Of a stretch of 64,000 nt of DNA, positions 34,071-45,689 are shown piece after piece. The notes under the pieces were generated by a model. The model did no database searches and was not told where the DNA came from. It worked only from the letters and a program-made list of their open reading frames with translations. This stretch comes from Molanna angustata (lineage: Eukaryota; Arthropoda; Insecta; Trichoptera; Molannidae): positions 9,508,052-9,572,051 of the forward strand of contig OY754973.1 of assembly GCA_963576475.1 (NCBI GenBank). Reading direction: 5' to 3'. A program made the translations under genes and the position numbers. Every line of letters begins with the position of its first letter. Position 1 is the stretch's first letter.

Positions 34071-34308
34071 TCCTTTTTAAACAACATGTACTTTTTGTCA
34101 TTAGTGTTGAATATTGTTTCAATTTTCATTCCGAACGTTTCCGAAAATATTCAAATACGTTATATCGGCTGTCGCCAAATTTTGGTGGCACAGTCACGCG
34201 GTGCCCACCAAGAAATTTCGCTTATGTCATGTCCATAGATATATTAATGATCTGTAAATGTAACATGATTATTTATTGATCTGTTAATGGAATGGAACAT
34301 ACAGATGA

Positions 34309-34490
34309 GTCGATGGCAGAGCGGTTAGGGGCCTGGGCTAGTAATCCAGTGGTCGCGAGTTCGAATCCTGCCTTGACCGATTTCGTTCACCTACCTATAG
34401 CACAAGCATTTATATGCTTATTTTAAGGAACGTAGAAAGATGTATATGTACTTGTTTAACAAGGACATATTCATTTTTTATTTAAAAAAA
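34309..34490 (+). mobile_element. SINE-A copy
   Basis: The head has an A box TGGCAGAGCGGTTAGGGGCC and a B box CGAGTTCGAATCC, followed by CACAAGCATTTATATGCTTA, GGAACGTAGAAAGATGTAT and AACAAGGACATATTC, then an A7 tail after TTTATTT. The A box carries changes (GTTAGGGGCC against GTTAGCGCGC) that may weaken transcription. Confidence 0.88.
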
Positions 34491-35472
34491 AGATTCATTA
34501 GGTATAGTAAATGTATCAATATTACTTTGATATTTCGAATGAAAACTTTATGACTAAATGAGTTCAATTTGGACGAGTGTAATTTTTTTTATATATAAAT
34601 TTGATTCAATCTATCCATCTTCCCGTATTGACTATAATACCTAGTCACATACCTCTCTATATATCAGAGATTATGTCGAGTAGCCAATTAGCTGGCGTTT
34701 GTTCACTTTATTACCGATATCACCAGTGCCGTGCGACATACACACAATGTTACATCAATAGGATGTCTTCTACACTTATATTCATAGGAGGAAAATTCTT
34801 ACTAACATGTTTTTTATAAAACTTTCAGCCTTGTTTCATATTTTTTCCTGTAAATGTGCAAATAAGCATACACGCAAAAATAATGTCATGTTTTAACAAT
34901 AGTCGGTTGAAATCATAATATGAAAAGTTTTTGCATAAGGTATCATGCAGCAGTTGTGGCATTATTTTTCTCATTCTAAAGCCATTTTTTGATGCATTCA
35001 ATATTCTAACCGAATTAAAACGACATATACAATTTTTTAATTTCTGCAATCACAGGTCCCCATCAATAATTTGTTGTGAAAGTATTAAAAATAGCATCGA
35101 ATGAAAAAAAATATTAATTAAGAAATATGAGTTTTTGCCGATGAACTGTCCTCGTGTAGACATATTATATAGTTAGTTGATCGAGGATAGCAAAGATGAG
35201 TGTCAACCATTCTCTGGTGAAGTAACATAATCCAGTCATTATACCTATATATAAATATTACATACCTACCTATATACCCAGTAGACGGGCGCCATACGAT
35301 ACTATAAATCTTCAGATATGAAATCAAAATCTATGTGTGTGAACAGTGCTTAATAATTATTGCTTCAGAGACTTTATGGCCTTAAAAGAACATTACTGTT
35401 CATGGCAGAAGAGGACTGAACCAGGAAAAGAAGAAATTAAAAAAAACTAAATGTCATAATATTGTAAATTAC
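34491..35472. other. No recognised gene
   Basis: AT-rich. The open frames at 34601-35327 have no splice or domain support. Confidence 0.4.
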
Positions 35473-35990
35473 CTATATTATCAAAGCAGAAATATTTCAA
35501 TAAGAGAAATTCGGAAAATCATATAGGTACCTTCAGGACGCATCTCAAGCTAAGTATAAATATAAATTATATTATCAAAGCAGGAATATTTTAATAAGAG
35601 AAATTCGGAAAATAATATAGGTACCTTCAGGACACATCTCAAGCTAAGTATAAATATAAATTATATTATCAAAGCAGGAATATTTCAATAAGAGAAATTC
35701 GGAAAATAATATAGGTACCTTCAGGACACATCTCAAGCTAAGTATAAATATAAATTATATTATCAAAGCAGGAATATTTCAATAAGAGAAATTCGGAAAA
35801 TAATATAGGTACCTTCAGGACACATCTCAAGCTAAGTATAAATATAAATTATATTATCAAAGCAGGAATATTTCAATAAGATAAATTCGGGAAATCATAT
35901 GGGTACATTAAGGGCACATCGCAGACTAAGTATAAATATAAATTATATTATCAAAGCGGGAATATTTTAATAAGAGAAATTCGGGAATCA
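35473..35990. repeat. 94-bp tandem repeat, about 5.5 copies
   Basis: The word TATCAAAGCAGGAATATTTC recurs at 35479, 35573, 35667, 35761, 35855 and 35949, exactly 94 bp apart. Other shared blocks are AGAGAAATTCGGAAAATAAT, ATAGGTACCTTCAGGACACA and TCAAGCTAAGTATAAATAT. The middle copies are almost identical, while the last one and a half are diverged. This edge decay is typical of unequal exchange. Confidence 0.95.
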
Positions 35991-36029
35991 GAGTTTGTGT
36001 TTACCAACGTTTCGTCTACCTTGGGGGGT

Positions 36030-36165
36030 TTGTGTGCAGGATCCTCTTTGGCAATCTTCATCATTCTTTCCACGTGTCCATCGCAGAAACTCATCATTTC
36101 CTGTCCCTCTATCCCAGTTCATCCGGGGTCGAGCCTCTTAGTCATCACAGAATCTGTCAACGAAA
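36030..36165. repeat. Dispersed repeat with CCCAGTTCATCCGGGGTCG
   Basis: Contains ATCATTTCCTGTCCCTCTA and CCCAGTTCATCCGGGGTCG. The same core (CCCAGTTCATCTGGGGTCGG) is at 40828-40850. Better base balance than the surroundings; probably a fragment of a mobile element I cannot name. Confidence 0.4.
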
Positions 36166-36791
36166 AAAGAGTGTATTGTGGCCAACGTTTAACTCCTCAC
36201 TACCAAGTCACTCCTCAAATTATTCAAATTATATATGGAAAAGTTTCAGCATTTTCATGAAATGAGTATTGTTAATTTATTTTAGATGTATCTAAATATA
36301 TTATTTTTGAAAGTGATTTTTTACCAATTTGAAAATAAAAATATAAAATGTCAAAGTTGTATCACTTTGAAATAGGTATTTGACAATTAAAAAAATAAGA
36401 AGCACTATTCATCTATTGGGGTCTAAGCGAGTATTAGATTTATTAATTTGCTAAATTTGAAAAGCATCAAATGAGTACTTTAGTCCAAAATCGATAGTAG
36501 GTAAGTAGAATAAACACGCCATACATAGCACGTTCTTAGCACATATCACAGCACACACACACACAGATACATAATGATGAAACTTTCAGAATACAATCTC
36601 AGCATGATATTTGTTGATAACCTGCCATAAAAAAATAGCCTCAAAAATTTCGATTCATAACTCCCCACTATAGGTATCCCCATTGGGGTAGTGAGGAGGA
36701 AAAACGTGTCATTGGAAACTTGGAAATATTTATGAAGCAATCTACGAGCATCTCTGAAAATAAGCGACAGCTGATTCCACAACCTGCCGTC
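36166..36791. other. No recognised feature
   Basis: AT-rich spacer, with a short (CA)6 at 36552-36563. Confidence 0.4.
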
Positions 36792-36972
36792 CCTAGACAA
36801 TGTGTCATTTAGCTCAAGAAAAGATAACTCAATGTATGGAAGTGACAGTTGTCACGTGACTGGCAACTGTCACTTCCATACATTGAGATTTCTTTTCTTA
36901 TTTCTTTTCTTGAGCTAAATGACTTGTGAAATGACAATGTAAATGTAAATGACAATGAAATGTCGTCTAAAG
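36792..36972. mobile_element. MITE-B palindrome, copy 2
   Basis: The arms match copy 1: CCTAGACAATGTGTCATTT at the left and AAATGTCGTCTAAAGGGGCT at the right. The perfect core is AACTCAATGTATGGAAGTG pairing with CACTTCCATACATTGAG. The right arm holds an extra 30-base stretch with repeated AATGACAATG words, apparently local slippage. Confidence 0.8.
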
Positions 36973-37274
36973 GGGCTGGCTGCTTAAATTTTAAACATTT
37001 GTATAAAATTGCGTTGATATGAAGTTTTAAGACCACGAGAGAAAAGAAGAATGGTTCTTTGAACGTACAAATATATTTTGTTTGATCCAAGTACTAGTTC
37101 ATCTCTGCGCAAAGCGAACGTTGTCTAACTCAGGATGATGTCAGATGAGAATTGGGAAATAGTGATGACGCTACGCGTCTCCCCAAATAATTGAACTATT
37201 CAAGGTGAGGCACGAGACGATACACTTCGATCGAAGAAAGACAGACTAAGGTGATCTTAATACAAATTTATTTT

Positions 37275-37764
37275 TATTTTGCATACCTATTACGCCAAAG
37301 GATGATCAAATGCTATGTATGGTCGGTCCTGCTCTACGGTGTTGAGGCATGGACTCTCAAGGTTGGTATCATAAACCGCCTGGAAGCGTTCGAAATGTGG
37401 ATTCGTCGTAGAATACTAAGGATATCCTGGACCGACATGGTGAGTAACGTTTGAGTCTTGCTTAGAGCTAATACTGACAGGCAGTTGTTCACGACAGTCA
37501 AGCTCCGTAAGACTTCATATTTTGGTCATATAATGAAAGGCGAAAAATACTCGATCGTACAGTTGATCATAAAAAGAAAGATTGAGGGCCGTAGAGGGGT
37601 CGGCAGGAAGCAGCTATCCTGGCTCCGTAACATTCGGGAGTGGACTGGAATGAGGCGTGTGGAGGACTTGTTCCGCACCGCACAGGACAGGGAAAGTTTC
37701 TCCCGAATGATCGTCAACGTCGGGGGGACCCGACAGGACACATGGAGAAGAAGAAGTAGCTATT
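37275..37764 (+). pseudogene. LINE reverse transcriptase C-terminus, one stop
   Basis: Encodes R-M-I-K-C-Y-V-W-S-V-L-L-Y-G-V-E-A-W-T, then L-E-A-F-E-M-W-I-R-R-R-I-L-R-I-S-W-T-D, then L-R-K-T-S-Y-F-G-H-I-M-K-G-E-K-Y and G-V-G-R-K-Q-L-S-W-L-R-N-I-R-E-W-T. This is the segment after the polymerase palm in a LINE family widespread in insects. Only one in-frame TGA (37452-37454) interrupts it, and the frame is kept on both sides. It is therefore a young, 5'-truncated copy, and the stop falls where the family normally reads through. A decayed relative is at 54622-54990. Confidence 0.85.
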
Positions 37765-37769
37765 AGGTA

Positions 37770-38470
37770 TTGTCATTCTATACTTGCTAGTACCAATCTT
37801 TTCCAGATGTACAGATTCTCTTCAAAGAACTGCATGAGAATCCTTTGATAAAGATTTCATGTTTTGATCAGATGCTGCGTTTGAAATGAAGTACCTACCT
37901 AAACACATTATAACGATCATTAAGTGATTTAAAAGCTTATGGAGATGTTAAAGAAAATAGTATGTTGCATAATGGAGATTGGAACAAAAACTAGGGAAAA
38001 AGAACTTTACAGGGGGCAAACAAACCTAAACACTGCAATTTAAAATCATATTTCTCAAATATGTTAAACAGTGTGTTTCTAAACGAAATAACATAAGTAT
38101 TTAAACACTTTTCTAGTGAATATTCGTCACACAATTTTAAAATGCACCATTATTAATTCCCCTAAAGAAATATTAAAAATATCCTCTTCAGCATTTTTTT
38201 AAATAACTCCATAACTATGTGTACATAAAATCAAAGCAAATGTTCGTAATTTTTTTTTTCATTTCAAGACAGGTTTGTTTTTGAAATTCCAAAAAATCAA
38301 CAAATTTTGGTTTTCCGATAATTTGACGTATAAACCATTTTTAATGCACGCGATAGTTACCCTTCCTAACACGTAATTTCTTAGTGCATTAGGCGGTTTT
38401 AATATATCATGTTTTCCGTCACTAGATTAAGCATTATATGCCCTCTTAAAAAATTCAATTCAATTCACTT
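37770..38470. other. No recognised feature
   Basis: AT-rich unassigned DNA. Confidence 0.4.
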
Positions 38471-38665
38471 GTAGGTACTCTATCCTAACCTAACTAATTA
38501 TTTAGGTTATTATGAATCTAGGTTGAACTCTATCCTAACCTAACTAATTATTTAGGTTATTATGAATCCTAACCTAACTAATTATTTAGGTTATTATTAA
38601 TCTAGGTTATTATTAACTTAGGTTATATTCTATCCTAACCTAACTAATTATTAAGGTTATTATTT
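38471..38665. repeat. CCTAACCTAA-containing tandem repeat
   Basis: The unit TATCCTAACCTAACTAATTA followed by TTTAGGTTATTATGAATC recurs about four times with internal deletions (starts near 38480, 38530, 38568 and 38631). Each unit holds two copies of CCTAA and a facing TTTAGG, so single units can fold on themselves. Confidence 0.85.
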
Positions 38666-38844
38666 TTATGTATGTCAATTTAATTTGAAGCCTTACTTCA
38701 ACATTCAACGCCCATTTCACATGAAAGAGTGTCAACATGAAAAAGGTACAGCTGGTTATTATTTGTACCAATCAGTACCAATGTATATTTAAATAGAATA
38801 TTTTTTTATAATAAGTAAGTAAACAAGCCAAAATTAAAATTATA

Positions 38845-38945
38845 ATTGGCGCGGTTCAGGGGTGACATCTGTGTGGAAGCATTGTCAAATAATACATATA
38901 CCTATTATGTACAGAAATATGAATAAATAAAAAATAATGTATAGG
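38845..38945 (-). repeat. Rep-C end fused to a LINE tail
   Basis: 38848-38890 is the complement of the Rep-C 3' part (GGCGCGGTTCAGGGGTGACATC). At 38895 it switches to TATTATGTACAGAAATATG plus AATAAATAAAAA, the last bases of the CAGTGTAC LINE tail in the plus orientation. Confidence 0.5.
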
Positions 38946-39065
38946 TATTTTATTATTATTTATTTACCTTTTATCACACCATATATTAATTTATAATGAC
39001 AACAATAAGTAGATTACTTCTGCCCAACTAGGAAATCCTGTTCTAGGGCTAGCAGTATACTATTT
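38945..39065 (-). mobile_element. LINE or SINE 3' tail, CTAGGGCTAGCAG family
   Basis: The second copy of the repeat at 11727. Complements of ACTGCTAGCCCTAGAACAGG and ATTTCCTAGTTGGGCAGAAGT occur in the same order, with the A-rich end towards lower coordinates. Confidence 0.55.
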
Positions 39066-39194
39066 TAATTGACAATTATATGCAATTATGAACCAGGTAA
39101 TTGTTCCCGTTCCACACTAAATATGTACACAATCTCAACTTTCTGCAATCACAATCATTACCTCAACAAAAACATAAGGACTTTTTCTTTATTT

Positions 39195-39480
39195 TTTTTC
39201 AAACCAATTTCTCTGTAGATGGCTCTACAAAAATAAATCTTCGTCACTTCATAGATGGCGATGGTGTCTCAGCTTATTTTTAAGCGAAAAGATTTTTATA
39301 AGATAGAAAACTCAATAAGATGGCATGATTAGTGAATGTTCCGAAAGCGCATAAAGCGATCACGAAATCCAGCCAATGACAGATCATAAGCCCTGTTGGT
39401 GCCTTAATTTCCCAGTTCTCCTGTACTATTCTAACTTCGTCTCTATTGAAGTGTTAAAAATTTGTCATAATATTAATGAC
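39195..39480 (-). repeat. Rep-C copy, minus strand
   Basis: In inverted order relative to 5225-5660 it holds AAACCAATTTCTCTGTAGATGG, TTCGTCACTTCATAGATGGC, TTAAGCGAAAAG, GCGATCACGAAATCCAGCC and CTTCGTCTCTATTGAAGTG. It confirms that these blocks belong to one repeat. Confidence 0.65.
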
Positions 39481-39769
39481 TCCCGACAGGGAAAAAATCC
39501 AACGTTTGCGTATTTGCAACTATAAAAGTCGATTTAAATATTTTGATTTTCACATTTTACTCATGATCCCAAAACTATTCAAGTAAAACCATCTTTAATA
39601 GTGTCATTGGTGAGATCAAGTTGATTATTAGGTTATATTTGATGATTCATATCAACTTGTCCTCATCGTATTTTTTTTTTTTTTAATATTCTACTTACTT
39701 CCGATGGCCGCACAACTCCGGTAGAGCTATATCAGTACCAATAGACTCCCAGTCATCACAAACATTCAG

Positions 39770-40350
39770 CACTCGGGTGACATTGTCCATCGATCTCTTC
39801 CTTGGACATCAATCTGCCCACAGGCTTATTTTGCAGGAGGCGTTTAGTGGCTCTTTCTTCTGCCGATCTGACGACTATTATTTTTATAATCTTTCATCTC
39901 ATGGCCTTAATTTACGGTCTCAAAATCATGGTACTTTGCAAAGTACACTATCGATACCAATACATTACACATCCTCCTACACTTACTCGTTCACAATTCA
40001 CGCAGCTCGGCTGTGAAATCAACTACCCAATGGTATAAGAGAAGCTCCTAGCTTAGTGGTTTTCAAGAAGCTTCTGAAGTAACACTTCTTATCCTCATAC
40101 CTATAATTCCTTTATCCTTCATTCTTTCCCAACCCACCCTTTTCCTGTTTTCGAACATTATCCTATTAGTCTCATGTATACCTATTAGTTTTTATTTTTT
40201 GTTACATGTATTTTTTGTACTTGCTCGTACTACTGTATTTACTAATGTGGTTGACTGGTAGAAATTGCCTATGGGCAATAAGTCCGCCACATTATGTATG
40301 TGATTTGTTTTGCATAGTAAAAGAGTTTTATTATTATTATTATTTATTAT
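39770..40350 (+). pseudogene. Jockey-like LINE C-terminus with 3' tail
   Basis: Around 39985 one frame reads T-Y-S-F-T-I-H-A-A-R-L, and the shifted continuation reads L-W-N-Q-L-P-N-G-I-R-E-A-P-S-L-V-V-F-K-K-L-L-K. This is the common end of jockey-clade polyproteins (S-F-T-V-Q-A-x-R-L-W-N...). The 3' UTR closes with TTGCCTATGGGCAATAAGTCC and a (TTA)n tract near 40330. The frame is broken at least once. Confidence 0.7.
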
Positions 40351-40824
40351 GTTATCATGTGTATTAAAGTCAGACCCATAATCATCTGTTGAGTCATTAT
40401 GTACGTACATGTAAACTATGTTAGCTGATTACATCGCACATAAGTTGGCAATTTTAGGCATGTGACTACTAGTTATTGGTATGAATATGTACCTAATAAA
40501 GTGCATGCGTGAACATATGTACATAGATGATGTGAATGCACCATTGAATGATATTTTACGCGTGTGAATATTATATTATACTGGAATGTTTTACTAGAGT
40601 AATTGTCATTTTATAGAGACAATAACTATACCAAATTTCAATGAAATATTATACATATCATACTTTGCTATGTTCATTTGAAATAAAACGGTATAAAATA
40701 AAGGCTAGTATAATTTAATGTTTTAATAATTTGGTCTTAAAAAGTCAAATACACGTTTTGAATCAAATTACAAAACTTATAAGAAATAGTAATAATATTG
40801 TTTTGTTTTTTTTCTTCCTTGCAT
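40351..40824. other. No recognised feature
   Basis: AT-rich unassigned spacer. Confidence 0.4.
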
Positions 40825-41210
40825 CTTCCCAGTTCATCTGGGGTCGGTCCTTCTGGTACGAAAACGCCAGACCTTTCGATCTTGCGTCATCTCCTTGCTC
40901 AGATCCCTCTCAATATAATTGTCCACCAGGTAGCCTGTGGACGGCCTCTAGTTCTGAACTGAGTGGGTATGTCCAGTGCGAGTTTAACCATGCGTCATTT
41001 CGTCTGGTAATGTATACGAACTATCGGAGTAATAATATCGTATATATATTTATATCAATAACTTTTTTTGGGCAAGATTATATGCTCGAATCACCTTTGA
41101 GAATTTATTATTTATTATTTTGTCTCTTTCATATATTTTACAGCCTGATATCTTCCGATATGGATAGCTTCCTTTACAGTTATATGTTGTGTAGGTGATG
41201 TCGTTTGAAG
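40825..41210 (+). other. Repeat piece with unsupported 155-codon frame
   Basis: 40828-40910 shares CCCAGTTCATCTGGGGTCGG with 36100. It then runs into a stretch with balanced base use to about 41010 (G-R-S-F-W-Y-E-N-A-R in the open frame). The open frame from 40731 to 41198 has T-rich hydrophobic ends of the kind expected by chance, no splice support and no known domain. I treat it as repeat-derived. Confidence 0.3.
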
Positions 41211-41773
41211 TGAACGAAGTGCGACAATAATAATATTAATTTATGTCCTTTTTTCCCTTAAATCGCCTCTGTTTATCTTTTGCGCCATCTTTGGCTAATG
41301 TTCCAACCGTAAAAACATCCAAATATAAAGCGAGCATTATTATAAGCTCAAGTGGTGATCTAGAATGACCCGTGATAGGGTTGGCAAACATTCACAGATT
41401 GTAACATTTTATTTAGCGGTGAAAAATTAGGATATTTCAATCAATAATATCGAATAAAAGTTCAACGAACTCTCAACCACATTTTACAAAATAAAATATA
41501 AACAATAAGTCTTTAGCCAACGCGTAACATTTCTAATTGAAATCATTGTAAAGAAACGACTAAAAATCATTTGCACAACAGCCAAATTGCTTATTATGAT
41601 CAACAACGAGAAATGGACACGGAGTTAAATAATACTGGTTCAAAAACCAGAAGTCTTTTTTTTAATACTCACATTAATAAAAAATCTATAGGTATTATAA
41701 ATATAGATTTTCTTACACTTTAGCAGAAAAATTTAGTATACAGAAAAATCGTAAACACATAATTTCATAAAGA
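41211..41773. other. No recognised feature
   Basis: AT-rich unassigned DNA. Confidence 0.4.
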
Positions 41774-42757
41774 CTAGTTGCATGTAACACATGAGATCCA
41801 ACTGTCGATAGCGATAGGACGTATAGTTGAAGAATAAGTAGTTTTCTATACAACATAATATATGTACCTAGGTATGTATGTCAAGATAGGATAGTATGGA
41901 GGTCAGTCCTTTGATCCTACCCAGAATATGAAAACAGCATGATGTTATGTATGTATGTTTGGAGATTAGTATCAAACTATTAAGTCTTCTTAGATATTGT
42001 GTGTAGGCTATATTGCCATACAAATTGTATGAAGCAATGTCGTCACTAAATTCAATTTTTATAAAAATTGTTAAAAAAAAATTGAGATGTGCTAATACAA
42101 TGGTGATATTTTTTATAGAAAATTAAATTATCTAGTTGGGGTGTTTCGGCTTTTTTCGATATTTAAAAAAAAATGGAAATAAAGGCAGTTAAACTCATAA
42201 ATTTATCATAAAAAAAATATTTTTCTTAATAAAAAATGTTTGAGAAACCCTGGATTTTTAAAAAAAAAATTAGTTGATGTTTTGTATTTTTCTATGTTTA
42301 TACCAATTTTCAGCGTTCTAGCTTTTATGGTTTCTGAGATATATGGAAAAATAAACCAATAATTCCAAAGTTGATAACCCCTGACTGAAACAAAAATTCA
42401 CAATTCTGAGTATAAAAGTTTTGCAGGCCTATAACTGTTTATATATTCTGAAATTTTGGGCTCTGTAAATTGAGCGGATCAAAAGTTATAAGGGACACAC
42501 ACACACACACACACACACAGACACAGACACACACACAGACACAGACACACACACAGACACACAAAACTCATATAAAATGTTCTACTCCGAATTCTGAGTA
42601 AATCATATATGCTGCGAGGCCTCTAGTTGGTGTTATTAGCATGCAAAAAGTCCACTACGCCATACAAAATGTTCCTTCGTACACGCATCTTGGCTTAATA
42701 ATGTCGATTCATTCAGAGAATTGAATTCTCATGAACGAAACGACGCGACAGTTGGAT
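41774..42757 (-). mobile_element. Helentron-like Hel-1, nearly complete copy
   Basis: Starts with the complement of the 3' end: CTAG, hairpin TGCATGTAACACATGAGAT, then CCAACTGTCGAT. Next come the captured LINE end (41875-41960), a conserved AT-rich body, the CA/GACA microsatellite (42495-42562) and finally CGACGCGACAGTTGGA, the 5' terminus. It is therefore complete in outline. It is about 90% similar to the palindrome arms by eye, with a deletion at 42600-42660. Confidence 0.7.
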
Positions 42758-43240
42758 TAAGTCTTCTTAGATATTGTGTGTAGGCGACTGCCATACAAAT
42801 TGTATGAAGCGATGTGGTCACTTAATTCAATTTTTATAAAAATTGTTAAAAAAACATTAGATTAAGTTCTACAATATCTATTTGGGGTTTTTCGGCTTTT
42901 TTCGATATTTTTAAAATATTTGGAAATATAGGCAGTTAAACTCATAAATTTATAATAAAAAAATATTTTTATTAATAAAAAATGTTTGAGAAACCCTGGA
43001 ATTTTTTTGAAAAAACTAATTTGAGATTTTGTATTTTTCTATGTTTATACCAATTTTCAGCGTTCTAGCTTTTATGGTTTCTGAGATATATGGAAAAATA
43101 AACCAAAAATTCAAAAGTTGGTAACCCCTGACTGAAACAAAAATTCACAATTCTGAGTATAAAAGTTTTGTAGGCCTATAACTGTTTATATATTCTGAAA
43201 TTTTGGGCTCTGTAAATTGAGCGGATCAAAAGTTACAATA
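42758..43240 (-). mobile_element. Helentron-like Hel-1, internal fragment
   Basis: Begins immediately after the previous copy's terminal CAGTTGGA, at a position inside the element (AAGTCTTCTTAGATATTGTG). It follows the body to GAGCGGATCAAAAGTTACAA, where it stops just before the microsatellite. Same orientation as the copy it abuts, so the pair is a partial head-to-tail duplication. Confidence 0.7.
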
Positions 43241-45600
43241 CAAAGTATAATTTTTTTTGCAACTTTTATGTTTCTATACCCACTTATATATAACCTACAT
43301 ATTCTATTATCACAGGGTATATTCATATGTAGTTACAATGGCTTAATTAATACCTACCATATATATTTTTTTAAAAAAATTGTCGAAACAGGTTTTTCGC
43401 AAAATGGTTTCGCAAGGGTTTGATAAAATATTTACAACGTCCAGATGGATTATTGATTAATATCATTAGGTTATTTTAGTTTCAATAAGTTAGATTGGAT
43501 TAGCTTTGTTTATTATCACACTATATAGGTTTGCGTAGGTGAATCAATTGACCCATTAGACATATAGACTCATGTAGCCACATCGAGCAATTCGACACAT
43601 TTTGACAATAACAAAACATTTCATGATATTCATGACAAAACAAATGGATATATTTAAATAGGTCTTAATTCCAGACCGTGAAATCTTCTTTCGGTCAATT
43701 TCATACAGAAATAATGAACGAATATCTATGGAAAACTAATCAGCACAGTCATTGCTCATTTCACATAATAATGATGTCAATTTAAAGTTGATCGAACTTA
43801 TACCTTCCATATGTCAGTTCTACGCCATACGCAATATTGTGACGAAACTGAGAGAATACACTCTTTATATCATGATTAACAAGAATCTAATTTAAAAAAA
43901 TGTAAGACACCCTTTTCAAAGTTTTCTTCCCATATTCAATTTGTAATCGATTTTACACTACTTAGTTGGTACAGTTAATTACTTAATTAATTACTTTTAT
44001 TCTCAAAATAATCATTTAATTCAATTTACTAAATTTTTTTTATAGTCGATAAATATAAAAATCTATTTTCGTTTATATCCATAATAATAGCTGCTTTATA
44101 TATCTACTGTAAGATTTACAGTATATTATTATTGTTTTTTTATATATTTATTTTTCATTACTGAATACAAAAGTACATTTGACAATTAAATACAACAATA
44201 ATTCAAAAATATTGCACCATTAGAAGTGCGGACACTTGTGTATTTTCACTAATTTAATTTAGTTGACAGTTAAATTATGTTTAAAAATTTATATTATTAT
44301 GATTTTAACTGCTATTGCATTGAAAACATGTAAAAACAGTAAAATATTATTGTTGTATCTAATCGATTCAAATTCATTTTTTTGACGCTCAGCTGAAAAC
44401 AACGCTTTGTTTACTTTGAGTCAAAAATTGTTCAATTTTATTAATAGGTACACACATTTTGAATGTTTCAGAGTTCCGACTTGCCGAAAAGTAAGTTAAA
44501 AATCAAAATTCCAGTACCTACTGGAATTTCGATTACAAACAAGTGAACTCAATGAAAAGGGTGTTAAAATTGTAAAGTGCTTCACCATTCAATAGTAATG
44601 AAGACTAAAACCACAAATTTCAGAGTTCCGACTTTTTTTCTAAATGTTAAGGTGAATTCTTAGGCATTTTGAGATTGAAAAATTTCATCATCATTTGAGT
44701 CTATTATACGTCATTAATTTGTGTCCAGATTTTCGGAAAATATTTGAATTTTTGAACAAACCCATTTCGTTATATCCTCAAAATGGTGTATTTGAAACAT
44801 GCCATTGAAAGTCTTTCAAGGATTATATTATCATAGGATAAATATTCACCCAAAACACACTTCGGTCAATTTGCTCTCAGACATAAAATACAAGATTTTA
44901 ACCATTCGGTCCCACCTACATTTCGCTTATTGGTACTTCTATTATTTGAGTACAGTAAAATATGTACTTTGTATATTTTGTCACTTCTCTACTACATATC
45001 ATATTGTTAAATGTGGTACAGCGAAATATCTGAGTTTCATAAAAACAAAAAAAATCTTAATTATGTGATTTGTAAGAAAATATATATTTCAACTAATAAC
45101 AATATTAACGAAAAAGAATATATATATATATATATATAAATATGAGACATTTGAAAATTATGTAGAATTTGTCATTAGCTAATCAATTTATTAACTTCAA
45201 AATTCAATCAATTTATTAACGAATTTAAAAATCAAACCTTTATTATCCGAATTTTTCCCATTGCGGTATGTTTAAGTTTAGTAAAAAGTTTGAGATTCAA
45301 AAATATATATTGGCTAATTGTGATTCACAATTAGTCATATATATTTTTACAACAAAATATTCTAATAAATTTATTTTATTTTATTTACTTTATTTATTGA
45401 CGGTTCATAATTCTTAGTTAATTTGAATTTTTAGTAAAATTGATGTGGGTGTCTGATCATTTTAATATTGATGTTATCAGGAGCACAGCAACGAAAAAGG
45501 GTCCATCCGTACGATACTAGTATTGATTAGCAGCCCTGTTATATTATGACGGCACCGCTCTATACTTGACACCAATTAACTCTCCGATGACATTGCGTGT
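43241..45600. other. 2.4 kb without recognised gene
   Basis: Very AT-rich. A (TA)9 tract is at 45119-45137. Open frames at 43217 and 44799 are unsupported. Confidence 0.4.
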
Positions 45601-45609
45601 CGCAACACT

Positions 45610-45645
45610 TATATAAAGATAGAAGACACATTGCCCTCAGCAATC
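45610..45645 (+). promoter_or_regulatory. Possible core promoter (TATA and initiator)
   Basis: TATATAAAG starts at 45610, and CCCTCAGC, an insect initiator-like word, places a start at the A of 45639, 29 bases on. The following GGACTG near 45666 is roughly where a downstream element would sit. A second TATATAAA (45764) with ACAGTT about 29 bases on lies downstream. The segment 45500-45680 is GC-richer than its surroundings. The only ATG in the next 80 bases opens a 4-codon frame, so no gene start is proved. Confidence 0.25.
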
Positions 45646-45689
45646 AAATCTCACGACGGAGCAGGACTGCCTGCTCTTGTTGGGTACCT

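Noticed and set aside
35473..35990. CRISPR-like array (regular repeats with spacers)
   Set aside because: The whole 94-bp unit is repeated, without unique spacers; the genome is animal and no cas genes are present.
38471..38665. True telomeric array
   Set aside because: Only two CCTAA words per unit, separated by unrelated AT-rich sequence.
40731..41198. 155-codon open frame as a host gene
   Set aside because: T-rich hydrophobic ends, no splice pair, and a shared dispersed core (CCCAGTTCATCTGGGGTCGG) also found near 36110.
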